Positions 17,946 through 26,604 of a DNA stretch of 64,000 nt are shown here, piece by piece (position 1 is the stretch's first letter; every line of letters begins with the position of its first letter). Below the pieces are notes generated by a model, which did not search any database, was not told the origin of the DNA, and was given only the letters and a program-made list of their open reading frames with translations. The translations under genes were made by a program, and so were the position numbers. Source of the DNA: an uncultured Bacteroidales bacterium (GTDB lineage Bacteria > Bacteroidota > Bacteroidia > Bacteroidales > Paludibacteraceae); NCBI GenBank assembly GCA_946187695.1, contig CAMHSB010000005.1:39917-103916 (forward strand). The letters are read 5' to 3'.

Positions 17946-18721
17946 CCCTCTCCTTACATAGCGTCGTGCCTGTTCGTGCCGAGGCACGCGAGAGCGCCGA
18001 GCAGAACACCCAGATGCTCTTCGGTCAACTCTGTGAGGTCCTGGAGGAGCTGCCGCGTTGGTACCGTATCCGTTTGGAAGCGGACGGACAGGAAGGCTGG
18101 GTGGACGCGAAGATGATCGCACCAATCGCCGGCAAGGATCTGACTGCCTATCGCAAGGCCCTGAAGACAGCCGCTGTGGTCGCTTTCCCGATGACCTATG
18201 CAATGAGCGAGAACAACGGTCAGACTATTCCCCTCACCGCCGGTACACGGCTCACGAACTACCAAGACGGACGCTTCGAGGTGCTCGGTGTCGGTTTCCG
18301 TATCGACCCCTCGATGGTCATCACCGAACCGCTCGAACTCACCCAAGACAACCTGCTCAAAGCTGTGCGGTTCTTTATCAACACCCCTTATCTCTGGGGC
18401 GGCAAGAACGCACTGGGCATGGATTGCTCGGGCTTCACGCAGGTGGTGATGAGCCTCTTTGGCAAATCCCTCTTACGCAATGCCTCCGAGCAGGTGACAC
18501 AGGGACGGACGGTCGCTGATCTCAGTAAGGCAAAGGCCGGTGACTTAGCGTTCTTCGACCACGAGGACGGGCGCATCTCGCATGTGGGGATCGTCATCGA
18601 TGCCGAGCGCATCATCCACTGCTCCGGGCGAGTCAAAGTGGAGAAACTCGATGCTACCGGCATTTTTAATGCCGAAACGAACGCATACTCCCATCACTTA
18701 GTCTCTATTCGTAGGGTGTAG
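17939..18721 (+). CDS. NlpC/P60 family peptidoglycan endopeptidase
   Basis: A 260-residue protein with N-terminal SH3-like segments (about residues 25-60, WYRIRLEADGQEGWVDAKM, and a second segment to about 125) and a C-terminal NlpC/P60 domain. The catalytic Cys is C163 in MDCSGFTQ and the His is H215 in SHVGIVID. Such enzymes cut within peptidoglycan stem peptides. The N-terminus has LSLHSVVPVRAEA but no clear signal peptide, so export is uncertain. It starts within the last codons of nadB (7-nt overlap) and is the last gene before a bidirectional terminator. Confidence 0.88.
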   Translation: MVALSLHSVVPVRAEARESAEQNTQMLFGQLCEVLEELPRWYRIRLEADGQEGWVDAKMIAPIAGKDLTAYRKALKTAAVVAFPMTYAMSENNGQTIPLTAGTRLTNYQDGRFEVLGVGFRIDPSMVITEPLELTQDNLLKAVRFFINTPYLWGGKNALGMDCSGFTQVVMSLFGKSLLRNASEQVTQGRTVADLSKAKAGDLAFFDHEDGRISHVGIVIDAERIIHCSGRVKVEKLDATGIFNAETNAYSHHLVSIRRV

Positions 18722-18740
18722 TTCCTTTCGGATATATCGA

Positions 18741-18769
18741 AAAATGACGGCTCATGGAGTCGTCATTTT
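18741..18769. terminator. Bidirectional terminator between NlpC/P60 and tRNA-Leu
   Basis: AAAATGACG (18741-18749) pairs with CGTCATTTT (18761-18769) around an 11-nt loop, with A and T runs at the ends. It can terminate the plus-strand operon and the minus-strand tRNA gene, whose 3' end lies 2 nt away. Confidence 0.75.
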
Positions 18770-18822
18770 CGTACCGCGAGCCGGGGTCGAACCGGCACGC
18801 CCATCACTGGGCAAAAGATTTT

Positions 18823-19509
18823 CGTACATTCGCTGTTGATCACTCAGCGTCTGCTTGGACTATGTCATGACCGTGTCCCGGAGGATGTAGGTCGTGGGTA
18901 TATAGTCTCTACACATTTAGGTGTTGCCACCACTTAGCTCGGCGTTCTGAACATATAAAGGCTGTTCCATTCACCGAATTAGCCCACTTCTACTTCAAGC
19001 CTTTCGACTTGAGCACTCTTTACCTTTGTTCTTACCTCGATAATTCTCGGTCAGCGCGTGACAGTTTGGACATAATAGTTGAAGATTCTCCAACCGTTGG
19101 TCATCCCGAATGGCATTGATATGATGTAACTCCAATGCAATGGGCTGCCCTAACCACTCTGTCAAGCCACAACATTCGCATTTACGTTGCTTAATTCCTT
19201 CGCGCAACAAACGTTCGCGCAGGTGGTTCGCGTTTACGAATGTGGAATGTGTTACCAAAATTGTCTCTAGCGGTTGAGGCGCGCGGAGCGGCTTACGTCG
19301 TACTCCTTTGTTCCAGCCTTGTCTCGTCATATGAGACGTGTCGAGGTGTAACTCTTGAATTTTGCGTTTAACCGTATCGTAATTGCTACCCGCTATACAC
19401 AAGTGTAATTTTTCAATTACTTGTGCGAATGAATAACTCGTACGAACCGCTTCTACAAAATCCTGATCAGTCCATTTTCGTTTACTCATAAACAAAAAAT
19501 GTTTCGTCA
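18823..19509 (-). ncRNA. Group I self-splicing intron in tRNA-Leu(UAA)
   Basis: A 687-nt intron. The conserved core elements are readable on the minus strand: P (AATTCGGTGAA, 18980-18970), Q (GCCGAGCTAAG, 18943-18933), R (GTGTAGAGACTATA, 18914-18901) and S (GACATAGTCC, 18866-18857). AGACTA in R and TAGTCC in S would form P7. The intron ends in G (18823), as group I introns do, and the 5' splice site follows a T, as expected for a U-G wobble in P1. The HNH gene occupies its 5' part and the ribozyme core lies in the last ~160 nt. The exact 5' border is ambiguous by one T. Confidence 0.9.
18995..19489 (-). CDS. Intron-encoded HNH homing endonuclease
   Basis: From ATG at 19489 the protein has 164 residues (an in-frame TTG at 19510 would lie on the exon-intron border). 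It has an N-terminal helical, HTH-like part (KWTDQDFVEAVRTSYSFAQV; DTVKRKIQELHLD) and a C-terminal HNH nuclease with two zinc Cys pairs: KCECCGLTEW, then IALELHHINAIRDDQRLENL and LLCPNCHAL. The LELHH, N and H residues form the HNH active site. It lies wholly inside the intron, ending 14 nt before the P element, so it most likely cuts intronless tRNA-Leu genes and spreads the intron. It may alternatively be a resident nuclease with no cutting activity. Confidence 0.9.
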   Translation of the reverse strand: MSKRKWTDQDFVEAVRTSYSFAQVIEKLHLCIAGSNYDTVKRKIQELHLDTSHMTRQGWNKGVRRKPLRAPQPLETILVTHSTFVNANHLRERLLREGIKQRKCECCGLTEWLGQPIALELHHINAIRDDQRLENLQLLCPNCHALTENYRGKNKGKECSSRKA

Positions 19510-19569
19510 AAGTCTTTCTTGTCTACCTATTCCAACATCGCGGCAGATGATTTTCGTCAAAATCGGCTG

Positions 19570-19600
19570 CAAAATTACTACAAATTTTCGACATACGCAA
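19570..19600 (-). promoter_or_regulatory. Promoter of tRNA-Leu(UAA)
   Basis: On the minus strand TTG (19600-19598), 20 nt, then TAATTTTG (19577-19570), 25 bp before the tRNA 5' end. It is divergent from the promoter at 19639. Confidence 0.75.
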
Positions 19601-19638
19601 ATAAAATCGCAAAAAAATTGATTTTCTCGTACGCGCAC

Positions 19639-19669
19639 TTGCGTATATGGAATATTTTTCGTAACTTTG
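19639..19669 (+). promoter_or_regulatory. Promoter of the HD/lpx/glnS operon
   Basis: TTG (19639-19641), 20 nt, then TAACTTTG (19662-19669), only 13 bp before the start codon, so the transcript has a very short 5' leader. Confidence 0.8.
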
Positions 19670-19682
19670 CGCACTTTTTGTT

Positions 19683-20915
19683 ATGGCTAACAAACGTAAG
19701 ATCATAAACGACCCCGTCTTTGGGTTCCTTTCGATCCCGAATGACCTGATATTTGACGTGTTGCAGCACCCCTACGTGCAGCGTCTGAACCGCATCCGTC
19801 AGTTGGGGCTGTCGTACCTCGTTTACCCCGGTGCGATGCACAGCCGTTTCGGTCACTCGCTCGGTGCGATGCACCTGATGCACGAGGCCATTACCTCGCT
19901 GCGGCTCAAGGGTGTGGAGATCACCGAGCAGGAAGAGACGAGCGCTATGATCGCCATCCTGCTGCACGATATCGGTCATGGACCTTTCTCGCATGTGCTC
20001 GAGCACACGATCGTGGATGGGGTGTCGCACGAAGACATCTCCCTGCTGATGATGGAGCGGATCAACCTCGATCTGCACGGTCAGCTGGATACGGCGATTG
20101 CCATCTTCAAGAACGAATATCCAAAACATTTCCTGCACCAACTGATCTCCAGTCAGCTGGACGTGGACCGCATGGATTACCTGTGCCGCGACTCGTTCTT
20201 CACCGGCGTGCAGGAGGGACGTGTTGCGAGTGAACGACTGCTCAAGATGCTCGATGTGCGCAATGATAAGTTAGTAGTGCAGATCAAGGGTATCTACTCG
20301 GTGGAGAAATTCCTTGTTGCCCGTCGGCTGATGTACTGGCAGGTGTACCTGCACAAGACCTCGGTGGCGGCGGAGCAGCACCTGATCAAGATCCTGAGTC
20401 GCGCTAAAGAGCTGGCGCGGAACGGCAAGGAGCTCTTCTGTGCCCCGGCCTTGCGGTATTTCCTTTACCAGCATGTGACCTTCGAGTTGTTCAGCCCTAC
20501 GAGCGAAGCGCTGGAGCAGTATGCGCTGCTCGACGATAACGATGTGCTGTCGGCCATCAAAGCCTGGACGGCGAGTGATGACAAGGTGCTCAGTGTGCTC
20601 AGTGAGTCGTTCATCAACCGCCGCCTGTTCCGGGGCGAACTGCTGGACGCGCCGCTGACGGATGCACAGAAAAACGAACTAAACCGTCAATTCGCAAAGG
20701 CTTTGGGCGTCTCGGAAAGCGATGCGGCCTACCTCTGGTCGGAACATGTGTCCACCTCTAATACTTACTCCGAGAAAGCGGACACCATCGATATCCTCTA
20801 TAACGACGGCACGGTGCGCGATATCGCCAAAGCCAGTGAGATACTCGACCTCGAGTCCCTCACCCGTAAACCGAAAAAATTGTACCTCTTTAAATACAGA
20901 ATAGATGAATTTTAG
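19683..20915 (+). CDS. HD domain phosphohydrolase (dGTPase-like)
   Basis: A 410-residue HD-superfamily protein. The metal-binding residues are visible in SRFGHSLGAMHLMHEAI (first His) and AILLHDIGHGPFSHVLEH (HD doublet and further His). DVDRMDYLCRDSFFTGVQ carries the last Asp. This arrangement matches the SAMHD1/dGTPase-like family, common in Bacteroidota as a gene upstream of lpxD. It would hydrolyse nucleotide phosphates; the true substrate is unknown. Its last 11 nt overlap lpxD and it ends in TAG. Confidence 0.9.
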   Translation: MANKRKIINDPVFGFLSIPNDLIFDVLQHPYVQRLNRIRQLGLSYLVYPGAMHSRFGHSLGAMHLMHEAITSLRLKGVEITEQEETSAMIAILLHDIGHGPFSHVLEHTIVDGVSHEDISLLMMERINLDLHGQLDTAIAIFKNEYPKHFLHQLISSQLDVDRMDYLCRDSFFTGVQEGRVASERLLKMLDVRNDKLVVQIKGIYSVEKFLVARRLMYWQVYLHKTSVAAEQHLIKILSRAKELARNGKELFCAPALRYFLYQHVTFELFSPTSEALEQYALLDDNDVLSAIKAWTASDDKVLSVLSESFINRRLFRGELLDAPLTDAQKNELNRQFAKALGVSESDAAYLWSEHVSTSNTYSEKADTIDILYNDGTVRDIAKASEILDLESLTRKPKKLYLFKYRIDEF

Positions 20916-21915
20916 TGCACAACAGATAGCAGCCGTTTTAGGCGGACAGCTCTATGGTAATGCCAGCGCGCAAGTGTGCGACGTAGCGCCGATCGAACAG
21001 GCGCAGGCCCACCACCTCTCTTTCATCACGGACGAGAAATACCTGCCGTGCCTGCAGGATACCAAAGCCGGTGTCGTGCTTGTCACACGCAGTCTGGTTG
21101 AAGGAAAAACCACTTTTCCGGAAGGCGAAGGCAAAGCCGGTGGGGCAGTCATCCTCGTGGACAACGCCCGCGGTTCGATGGGACAACTGCTGTCGATGGT
21201 GTCGAAAGCGATGTTCCCCGCCAAGAAAGGTATCGAGCAACCCTGTTACATCACCGAAGGAGTCGCCGTTCCAGAGGATGCCTACGTGGGCGCGTTCGCC
21301 TATATCGGTCGCAACGTGCGTCTGGGTGCCGGCGTGCAGATATACCCCAACGCCTATATCGGCGATAATGTCACCGTCGGCGAGGGCACGATCCTCTATG
21401 CGGGCGTGAAGATATACGCCAACTGTCAGGTAGGTGCGCATTGTATCCTGCATGCCGGTGTGGTGATCGGTTCGGACGGCTTCGGCTTCGAACCCGATGC
21501 ACAGGGTGTGAACCGGAAGATCCCGCAGATCGGCAACGTCATCATCGAAGACGATGTGGAGCTGGGTGCAAACACCACCGTGGATCGCGCGATGATGGGC
21601 TCGACCATCGTACGCAAGAACGCCAAGGTGGATAACCTCGTGCAGATCGCCCATAACGTTGAGGTCGGTCAGTCCACTTTCCTCTGTGCACAGGTAGGTA
21701 TTGCCGGCAGTACCAAGGTCGGAAAGCATTGTATCCTCTCCGGTCAAGTAGGTGCCGCAGGTCATATCGAGATCGCGGACAACTGCGTCTTCGGTGCGCA
21801 GTCGGGTATCCCAGGCAACGTACGCAAACCCGGTGTCTACATGGGTTATCCGGCAATCGATGCCGGCGTATGGCGTCGCGCCGTGGTACGCTTCAAACAA
21901 TCAGGACAGAAATAA
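20905..21915 (+). CDS. lpxD: UDP-3-O-acylglucosamine N-acyltransferase
   Basis: A 336-residue LpxD. The N-terminal uridine-binding domain (SAQQIAAVLGGQLYGNASAQ) is followed by a left-handed beta-helix of hexapeptide repeats (IGRNVRLGAGVQIYPNAYIG; VTVGEGTILYAG) and the catalytic His region DNLVQIAHNVEVG. It adds the N-linked hydroxyacyl chain in the third step of lipid A synthesis. It heads the lpxD-lpxC-lpxA cluster, the usual Bacteroidota order. Length is normal. Confidence 0.95.
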   Translation: MNFSAQQIAAVLGGQLYGNASAQVCDVAPIEQAQAHHLSFITDEKYLPCLQDTKAGVVLVTRSLVEGKTTFPEGEGKAGGAVILVDNARGSMGQLLSMVSKAMFPAKKGIEQPCYITEGVAVPEDAYVGAFAYIGRNVRLGAGVQIYPNAYIGDNVTVGEGTILYAGVKIYANCQVGAHCILHAGVVIGSDGFGFEPDAQGVNRKIPQIGNVIIEDDVELGANTTVDRAMMGSTIVRKNAKVDNLVQIAHNVEVGQSTFLCAQVGIAGSTKVGKHCILSGQVGAAGHIEIADNCVFGAQSGIPGNVRKPGVYMGYPAIDAGVWRRAVVRFKQSGQK

Positions 21916-21924
21916 CAACCCTAT

Positions 21925-22827
21925 ATGAAACAACACACGATTAAAGAGCCTTTTTCGCTCAATTCGGTCGGCTTACACACCGGCTTGCAGATTACGGCAA
22001 CCTTCAACCCGGCGCCGGCCAACACCGGTATCTGCCTCCGTCGTATCGATCTGCCCAAACAGCCCTGCCATCAGGCGTTAGCGGACTATGTATCGGGTAC
22101 AGAGCGCGGTACGGTGCTCGAGAAAGGTAAATGGCGTATCTCTACTGTGGAGCATGCGCTCAGTGCGCTCTACGCGATGGGTGTGGACAACTGCATCATC
22201 GATGTGGACGCTCCCGAGATGCCGATCCTCGACGGTAGTGCCCGTTACTTCGTTAAGGAGATCCAACGCGTCGGTCTGGAGGAGCAGGATGCGGAGCAGA
22301 ACATCTTTATTGTCACCGAACCGATCGAGTATGTCTCCGAGCACGGAAACATCATGCGTATAGAGCCCTGCGACCATTACGAGGTCGATGTGACGATCGC
22401 TTTCCCATCTCTCTTCCTGCGTGAGCAACACGCGACCCTCACGGATATATCCAAATACCCCAAAGAGGTGTCAGCGGCACGTACATTCTGCTTCGTGCGC
22501 GAGATCGAACCGCTGCTGCGCGTCGGTCTGATTAAGGGTGGGGACCTCAAGAACGCACTCGTCATCTACGAGACGGAGATGTCCCAGGACGGTATGGACT
22601 ATTTCTGCGATAAGATGGGTCAGCCGCATATGGACGCCAAGAAACTCGGATACCTCTCGCCGCTCAACTACCAGAACGAGCCGGCGCGGCACAAGCTGCT
22701 GGATGTCATCGGTGACCTCTCCCTGCTCGGCATGCGTATCCAGGGGCGTGTGAAGTGTTACAAACCCGGACATACCTTCAATACCCAGTGTGTCCGTCGA
22801 TTAAGAAACCAAATAGTTAGCGAGTAA
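21925..22827 (+). CDS. lpxC: UDP-3-O-acyl-GlcNAc deacetylase, without FabZ domain
   Basis: A 300-residue LpxC. Zinc ligands are in STVEHALSAL (His) and RHKLLDVIGDL (His and Asp); the catalytic His is in KPGHTFNT. It performs the committed step of lipid A synthesis, deacetylating UDP-3-O-acyl-GlcNAc. In many Bacteroidota LpxC is fused to the dehydratase FabZ in a protein of about 460 residues. Here the gene stops after the LpxC domain and lpxA starts 1 nt later, so no fabZ fits. This is the standalone form or a lineage that lost the fusion. Confidence 0.94.
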   Translation: MKQHTIKEPFSLNSVGLHTGLQITATFNPAPANTGICLRRIDLPKQPCHQALADYVSGTERGTVLEKGKWRISTVEHALSALYAMGVDNCIIDVDAPEMPILDGSARYFVKEIQRVGLEEQDAEQNIFIVTEPIEYVSEHGNIMRIEPCDHYEVDVTIAFPSLFLREQHATLTDISKYPKEVSAARTFCFVREIEPLLRVGLIKGGDLKNALVIYETEMSQDGMDYFCDKMGQPHMDAKKLGYLSPLNYQNEPARHKLLDVIGDLSLLGMRIQGRVKCYKPGHTFNTQCVRRLRNQIVSE

Positions 22828-22828
22828 T

Positions 22829-23599
22829 ATGATATCTCCTTTAGCTTCTATTCATCCCGAGGCCAAGATCGGACAGAACGTTGAGATCGGTCCGTTCGTC
22901 TTCATTGACCGCGACGTAGAGATCGGTGACGGTTGCATCATCGATGCCTCCGCGACCATCTGTCAGTACACCAAGCTCGGTAAGAACTGCCACGTCTTCC
23001 CTTCGGCAGTCATCGGTGCTATCCCGCAGGACCTCAAGTTCCACGGCGAAGAGACCTGGACCCTCATCGGCGACAACTGCGTGCTGCGTGAGTTCGTCAC
23101 CGTGCACCGCGGTACCTTCAGTAAGGGTAAGACCGTCATCGGCAACAACAACCTCATCATGGCGTATTGCCATGTGGCGCATGACTGCGTGCTGGGCAAT
23201 AACATCATCATGTCCAACACCACGCAGCTGGCAGGCGAGGTGGTAGTGGATGACTTCGCCATCATCGGTGGCGGTACACTCGTGCACCAGTTCAGCCATA
23301 TAGGCAGTCATGTCATGATCCAGGGCGGTTCGCGTATCAACAAGGATGTGCCGCCGTATATCATCGCAGCACGCGAACCGATCGCTTACTGCGGTGTCAA
23401 CTCTGTCGGCCTCAACCGCCGCGGCTTTACCCCCGAGCAGATCCATACCATCCAAGAGGTTTACCGTCTGCTCTATCAGGGCGGCATGAACACCACCCAG
23501 GCTCTCGATCATATCGAGGCCACCGTGCCGGCATCGACCGAAAGGGATACTATTGTTAATTTTGTTAAAGCATCGACACGCGGTGTCGTAAGAGCATAA
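22829..23599 (+). CDS. lpxA: UDP-N-acetylglucosamine O-acyltransferase
   Basis: A 256-residue LpxA. It is a left-handed beta-helix of hexapeptide repeats (IHPEAKIGQNVEIGPFVFID) with the catalytic His region NNLIMAYCHVAHDCVLGNN and the conserved HQFSHIG and GVNSVGLNRRGF segments, plus a C-terminal helical part. It transfers the first hydroxyacyl chain to UDP-GlcNAc. The ATG is 1 nt past the lpxC stop, and the glnS ATG follows 1 nt after its stop, indicating one transcript. Confidence 0.95.
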   Translation: MISPLASIHPEAKIGQNVEIGPFVFIDRDVEIGDGCIIDASATICQYTKLGKNCHVFPSAVIGAIPQDLKFHGEETWTLIGDNCVLREFVTVHRGTFSKGKTVIGNNNLIMAYCHVAHDCVLGNNIIMSNTTQLAGEVVVDDFAIIGGGTLVHQFSHIGSHVMIQGGSRINKDVPPYIIAAREPIAYCGVNSVGLNRRGFTPEQIHTIQEVYRLLYQGGMNTTQALDHIEATVPASTERDTIVNFVKASTRGVVRA

Positions 23600-23600
23600 T

Positions 23601-25289
23601 ATGGAAGAAGAAAAAAGTCTCAATTTTATTGAACAGATTGTAGAGAAAGACCTCGCGGAGGGAGTGAATAACGGACGTATTCAGACCCGTTTCCCGCCGG
23701 AGCCGAACGGATACCTGCATATAGGACATGTCAAGGCCATCTGCATGGACTTCGGCATCGCGGAGAAATACAACGGCGTGTGCAACCTCCGTTTTGACGA
23801 TACCAACCCCGCCAAAGAGGACACAGAATATGTAGAGACCATCGAGCGCGATATCGCTTGGCTCGGATTCAAGTGGGGACAAATATACTATGCCTCCGAC
23901 TATTTCCAGCAGCTCTACGACCTCGCCATCATGTTCATCAAGCAAGGCAAAGCCTATGTCGATGAGCAAACGGCCGAACAGATCGCCGAGCAGAAAGGAA
24001 CGCCTACCGAACCCGGTGTGGCATCGCCTTACCGCGACCGTCCGATCGAGGAGAACTTGCGCCTCTTTGAGGCCATGCAGCGCGGTGAGATAGAAGAAGG
24101 CAAGATGGTGCTGCGTGCCAAGATCGATATGGCGAACCCCAACATGCACTTCCGCGATCCGATTATGTATCGTATCATCACCTCTCACCCGCACCACCGT
24201 ACGGGCACGAAATGGAAAGTGTACCCCATGTACGATTTTGCCCATGGTCAGTCCGACTATTTCGAGGGTGTGACGCACTCGATCTGCACACTCGAGTTTG
24301 AGGTGCATCGTCCCCTCTACGACTATTTCATCGATCAGTTCAGCGGACCCAATTTCTGCGGTCTCTCGCCCTACGGACCGGATTACCGACCCAAACAGCG
24401 CGAGTTCAACCGCCTCAACATCACTTATACCGTCATGTCCAAACGTAAGATGCTTCAGCTCGTCAAAGAAGGGCTGGTAGCCGGCTGGGATGACCCGCGT
24501 ATGCCGACCGTCTGCGGTCTGCGTCGTCGCGGTTATACCCCGAAAGCCATTCGCGATTTTATGGACCGTATCGGTTATACCAAAGTGGAGGGCATGATCG
24601 ACCAGGGCCTGCTCGAACATACGATCCGCGAGGACCTCAAAGAGACCGCACCGCGTGTGTGTGCCATCTTTGATCCGGTCAAACTCGTCATCACCAATTA
24701 CGAAGGTGCCGGCGAGACCATCATCGCGGAGAATATAGACGGTCATGAGGAGCTCGGTACCCGTGAGATGAAGTTCGGTCGTGAACTCTGGATCGAGCGT
24801 GGTGACTTCCTCGAAGAGGCAGACAATAAGTTCTACCGCCTCTCCCCGGGTGGACGCGAGGTACGTCTCAAAGCATCCTACATCATCCAGGCTACCGGCT
24901 GTGAGAAAGATGCGTCTGGTAAGATTACCACCGTCTATGCGACCTACGATCCTGACTCCAAGTCCGGCACCGAAGGCGGCAACCGTAAGACCAAAGCGAC
25001 CATCAATTGGGTGGAGTGCAACTCCGCACTCGATGCCGAGGTGCGTCTGTACGACCGGCTCTTCGCCGTGGAGAACCCCTCTGCCGAAGAAGGTGACTTC
25101 CGCGACCTGCTCAACCCCGACAGCCTCAAGGTGGTTACCGCCAAAGTGGAATCGTCTCTCGCCACCGCCAAACCTCAGGACCACTTCCAATTCCTCAAAC
25201 AGGGTTACTTCGTGGTGGACGACGACTCCAAGGCTGACAAGCTGATCTTTAACCGCACGTGCTCCCTCAAAGATAACTATCTTAAGTAA
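23601..25289 (+). CDS. glnS: Glutamine-tRNA ligase
   Basis: A 562-residue class I aminoacyl-tRNA synthetase. The HIGH motif is in FPPEPNGYLHIGHVKAICMD; the KMSKS-like motif is VMSKRKMLQLV. DDTNPAKEDTEYV and FHFRDP-like segments and the C-terminal beta-barrel anticodon-binding domain (from about residue 340) fit GlnRS and not GluRS. It charges tRNA-Gln. It is the fifth gene of the HD/lpx operon. Length is normal. Confidence 0.94.
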   Translation: MEEEKSLNFIEQIVEKDLAEGVNNGRIQTRFPPEPNGYLHIGHVKAICMDFGIAEKYNGVCNLRFDDTNPAKEDTEYVETIERDIAWLGFKWGQIYYASDYFQQLYDLAIMFIKQGKAYVDEQTAEQIAEQKGTPTEPGVASPYRDRPIEENLRLFEAMQRGEIEEGKMVLRAKIDMANPNMHFRDPIMYRIITSHPHHRTGTKWKVYPMYDFAHGQSDYFEGVTHSICTLEFEVHRPLYDYFIDQFSGPNFCGLSPYGPDYRPKQREFNRLNITYTVMSKRKMLQLVKEGLVAGWDDPRMPTVCGLRRRGYTPKAIRDFMDRIGYTKVEGMIDQGLLEHTIREDLKETAPRVCAIFDPVKLVITNYEGAGETIIAENIDGHEELGTREMKFGRELWIERGDFLEEADNKFYRLSPGGREVRLKASYIIQATGCEKDASGKITTVYATYDPDSKSGTEGGNRKTKATINWVECNSALDAEVRLYDRLFAVENPSAEEGDFRDLLNPDSLKVVTAKVESSLATAKPQDHFQFLKQGYFVVDDDSKADKLIFNRTCSLKDNYLK

Positions 25290-25733
25290 GTGCGCACACG
25301 CGTATATAAAAATAAGGAACAGATCTTCTGCGAATGGCGCCACCGCTGGGTGCGCCTCACGCCTGAGGAATGGATACGTCAACAGTTGCTTCACCGCATG
25401 GTGGAGCAACTTGATTTCCCCGCTTCCCTCATCGCCGTCGAGGTGGCATTTGAATTGTCCAATGACCAATGTCCAATGTCCAATGCGCGTAAGCGCTATC
25501 GGGCAGATGCCGTCGTCTATGACCGCCAGATGCAACCCCTGCTCATCGTCGAGTGCAAGGCCGAGACCGTGCCTTTGACGCAGAAGACCCTCGATCAGGC
25601 CATCACCTACAATCGTCAACTCAATGTCCCCTATCTGCTGCTCTACAACGGAGTGCAGGCTATTTTTGTACATGGAAACAATATTTACCCTTCAGGACTC
25701 CCTCGATACACCGACCTTTTACGGTGTGAATAA
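25290..25733 (+). CDS. Type I restriction HsdR N-terminal-like nuclease-fold protein
   Basis: A 147-residue protein starting at GTG directly after the glnS stop. It resembles the HSDR_N_2 domain: EEWIRQQLLHRMVEQLDFPA, then RADAVVYDRQMQPLLIVECK (PD-(D/E)xK-type core with RAD and EcK) and TLDQAITYNRQLNVPYLLLY. Proteins of this size are common next to housekeeping genes in Bacteroidota and are of unknown role; no other restriction gene is nearby. A heptamer tandem repeat (TCCAATG units, 25458-25485) lies in frame between the conserved parts and codes for the non-conserved SNDQCPMSNA. Its last 62 nt overlap phoH. Confidence 0.8.
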   Translation: MRTRVYKNKEQIFCEWRHRWVRLTPEEWIRQQLLHRMVEQLDFPASLIAVEVAFELSNDQCPMSNARKRYRADAVVYDRQMQPLLIVECKAETVPLTQKTLDQAITYNRQLNVPYLLLYNGVQAIFVHGNNIYPSGLPRYTDLLRCE

Positions 25734-26604
25734 CAACAACATCCTCTGCCTCAAGAACCAGCACCCCGACGTGCGGGTGGTGGCAAGAGGTTATCAGGTG
25801 AAGGTCACCGGATCGGAATCAGCGATTGATCGGTTCGAACAATCGCTCCACCTCTGCGAGAACTTCTGCATCCGCAATAACCGCCTCACCGAGCAGGATA
25901 TACTCATGCTCATTCGCGGTGACAAGCCCCAGGAACAGGCAACCGACAACCTCATCCTCCACGGCGTTAACGGCAAGTCTATCTATGCCCGTTCCACCAA
26001 CCAGCAGGCGCTCGTCAAAGCCTACGAGACCCATGACTTGCTCTTCGCGGTCGGACCGGCCGGTTCGGGTAAGACCTACACCGCAATCGCTTTAGCCGTG
26101 CGGGCACTCAAGAACCGCGAGGTACGTCGGATCATCCTCTCCCGTCCTGCTGTCGAAGCAGGCGAGAAACTGGGCTTCCTGCCCGGCGACATGAAGGAGA
26201 AGATCGACCCCTATCTGCAGCCGCTCTACGATGCCCTGCAGGACATGATCCCTGCGGCCAAACTGACCGAATACATGGAGAAAGGTACCATCCAGATTGC
26301 ACCCCTCGCCTTCATGCGCGGACGTACCCTCTCTGATGCCGTCGTCATCCTCGACGAGGCGCAGAACACCACCGCACTCCAACTCAAGATGTTCCTCACC
26401 CGACTCGGCTTCGGAGGCAAGATGATCGTCACCGGCGACATGACACAAATCGACCTGCCACCGACCCAGAAATCCGGTCTGCGCGATGCCCTCGAACGCT
26501 TCCAAGGCATCCCCGACATAAGTATCATCACTTTCAACGAGAAAGATATCGTCCGCCATCCGCTCGTTAAGCAGATCGTGGCGGCTTATAAAGAGAATAA
26601 ATAA
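25672..26604 (+). CDS. PhoH family ATPase
   Basis: A 310-residue PhoH-like protein. Walker A is in AVGPAGSGKTYTAIALAVRA; Walker B is in DAVVILDEAQNTTALQLKMF. LSRPAVEAGEKLGFLPGDMK and MIVTGDMTQIDLP are conserved. N-terminal KH-like region lies at about 20-90. PhoH proteins are ATP-binding, RNA-associated proteins of the stress or ribosome-biogenesis type (YbeZ-like). The chosen ATG at 25672 begins METIFTLQDS; an in-frame start at 25624 lacks homology. It is transcribed with the upstream genes and converges on aroB, overlapping it by 19 bp. Confidence 0.9.
   Translation: METIFTLQDSLDTPTFYGVNNNNILCLKNQHPDVRVVARGYQVKVTGSESAIDRFEQSLHLCENFCIRNNRLTEQDILMLIRGDKPQEQATDNLILHGVNGKSIYARSTNQQALVKAYETHDLLFAVGPAGSGKTYTAIALAVRALKNREVRRIILSRPAVEAGEKLGFLPGDMKEKIDPYLQPLYDALQDMIPAAKLTEYMEKGTIQIAPLAFMRGRTLSDAVVILDEAQNTTALQLKMFLTRLGFGGKMIVTGDMTQIDLPPTQKSGLRDALERFQGIPDISIITFNEKDIVRHPLVKQIVAAYKENK

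Larger units (their letters stand above)
18772..19544 (-). tRNA. tRNA-Leu(UAA), split by a group I intron
   Basis: Two exons on the minus strand. The 5' exon (19544-19510) starts GCCGCGA, has a D-arm with GGTAGA, and ends in the anticodon stem AAAGA and loop bases CTT. The 3' exon (18822-18772) starts AAAA, then TCTTT closes the anticodon stem. It has a class II variable arm (GCCCA/TGGGC), a T-arm GCCGGTTCGACCCCGGC, and the acceptor TCGCGGT with A73. Joined, the loop is CTTAAAA with anticodon TAA, giving an 86-nt tRNA. CCA is not encoded. The intron sits after U34, the site used by tRNA-Leu(UAA) introns of cyanobacteria and plastids. A minus-strand promoter lies at 19570-19600. Confidence 0.93.

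Noticed and set aside
23565..25673. Minus-strand open frame of 702 codons across glnS
   Set aside because: glnS has all class I synthetase motifs; the antisense frame looks like random basic and acidic residues and covers several genes.
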